A stretch of DNA of 33,894 nt, taken from contig JAYZBT010000283.1 in assembly GCA_036338615.1 (NCBI GenBank), forward strand, positions 1 through 33,894. Reading direction: 5' to 3'. Every line of letters begins with the position of its first letter. The first letter of the stretch is position 1. This DNA comes from UBA1138 sp036338615 (lineage in GTDB: Bacteria; Gemmatimonadota; Gemmatimonadetes; Longimicrobiales; Gaopeijiaceae). Of the stretch, positions 33,831-33,894 are shown piece after piece. Made by a program: the position numbers and the translations under genes. Under the pieces are notes generated by a model. That model saw only the letters and a program-made list of their open reading frames with translations. It did no database searches and was not told the origin of the DNA.

Positions 33831-33894
33831 CAATCACCGAACAAGGCGCGGTCATCGACCGGGACCTCGAGTTGCTCGACCGAGCCGCGGAGGT
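33827..33894 (+). CDS. Start of an unidentified gene, truncated by the right edge
   Basis: The ATG at 33827 follows AGGGAGAGG, a good ribosome site, and begins MTITEQGAVIDRDLELLD with only 22 codons visible before the window ends. The sequence is hydrophilic and acidic with no signal peptide, suggesting a cytoplasmic protein. It is transcribed away from the ATP synthase operon. The visible part is too short to assign a family. Confidence 0.6.
   Translation, partial: MTITEQGAVIDRDLELLDRAAE

Overview
This window is high-GC bacterial DNA, most likely from a Gram-negative phylum such as Gemmatimonadota; that assignment is inference. It rests on a TonB-dependent receptor, many predicted lipoproteins, clusters of VCBS/FG-GAP proteins with ASPIC/UnbV domains, a plug-only TonB-type protein, and an F-type ATP synthase operon with a short epsilon subunit. 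I see no tRNA, rRNA, insertion sequence, CRISPR array or phage gene. Genes are tightly packed and no gene-free stretch exceeds about 200 bases.

Positions 1-22759 are an accessory block. A partial lipoprotein gene (minus strand) runs off the left edge. A 1238-aa propeller lipoprotein (586-4302, plus) converges on a five-gene minus-strand operon (18422 down to 4321). In that operon every junction is a 4-bp ATGA stop/start overlap. In transcription order it encodes a 1233-aa double-propeller lipoprotein, a 735-aa TPR/propeller lipoprotein, a 969-aa membrane pentaheme cytochrome with TPRs, a 591-aa propeller lipoprotein, and a 1173-aa TPR/propeller lipoprotein with a further large C-terminal region. 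Every ASPIC/UnbV domain follows exactly seven calcium-loop (DxDxDG-like) motifs, which suggests seven-bladed propellers. A large Oar-like TonB-dependent receptor is divergent from this operon and is followed by a plug-only protein. I read the block as a candidate undescribed cell-envelope system: outer-membrane lipoprotein propellers, a TonB-dependent porter and an electron-transfer module. Its substrate is unknown.

Positions 22764-33500 are all minus strand and largely housekeeping. Transcription starts near 33550 and reads AtpZ-like, AtpI, atpB, atpE, atpF, atpH, atpA, atpG, atpD and atpC. It continues into a PHP-domain phosphoesterase, then a lipoprotein joining HEAT repeats to a cyclophilin-type prolyl isomerase. 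A small lipoprotein with its own strong ribosome binding site follows. Oddities in the ATP synthase are an epsilon without its C-terminal helices, a b subunit with a signal-peptide-like N-terminus, and a Gly replacing the usual Gln in the alpha-subunit P-loop.

At the right edge (33549-33894) is a divergent promoter region. A 36-codon reading frame there is joined by an ATGA overlap to the first 22 codons of a gene that leaves the window.
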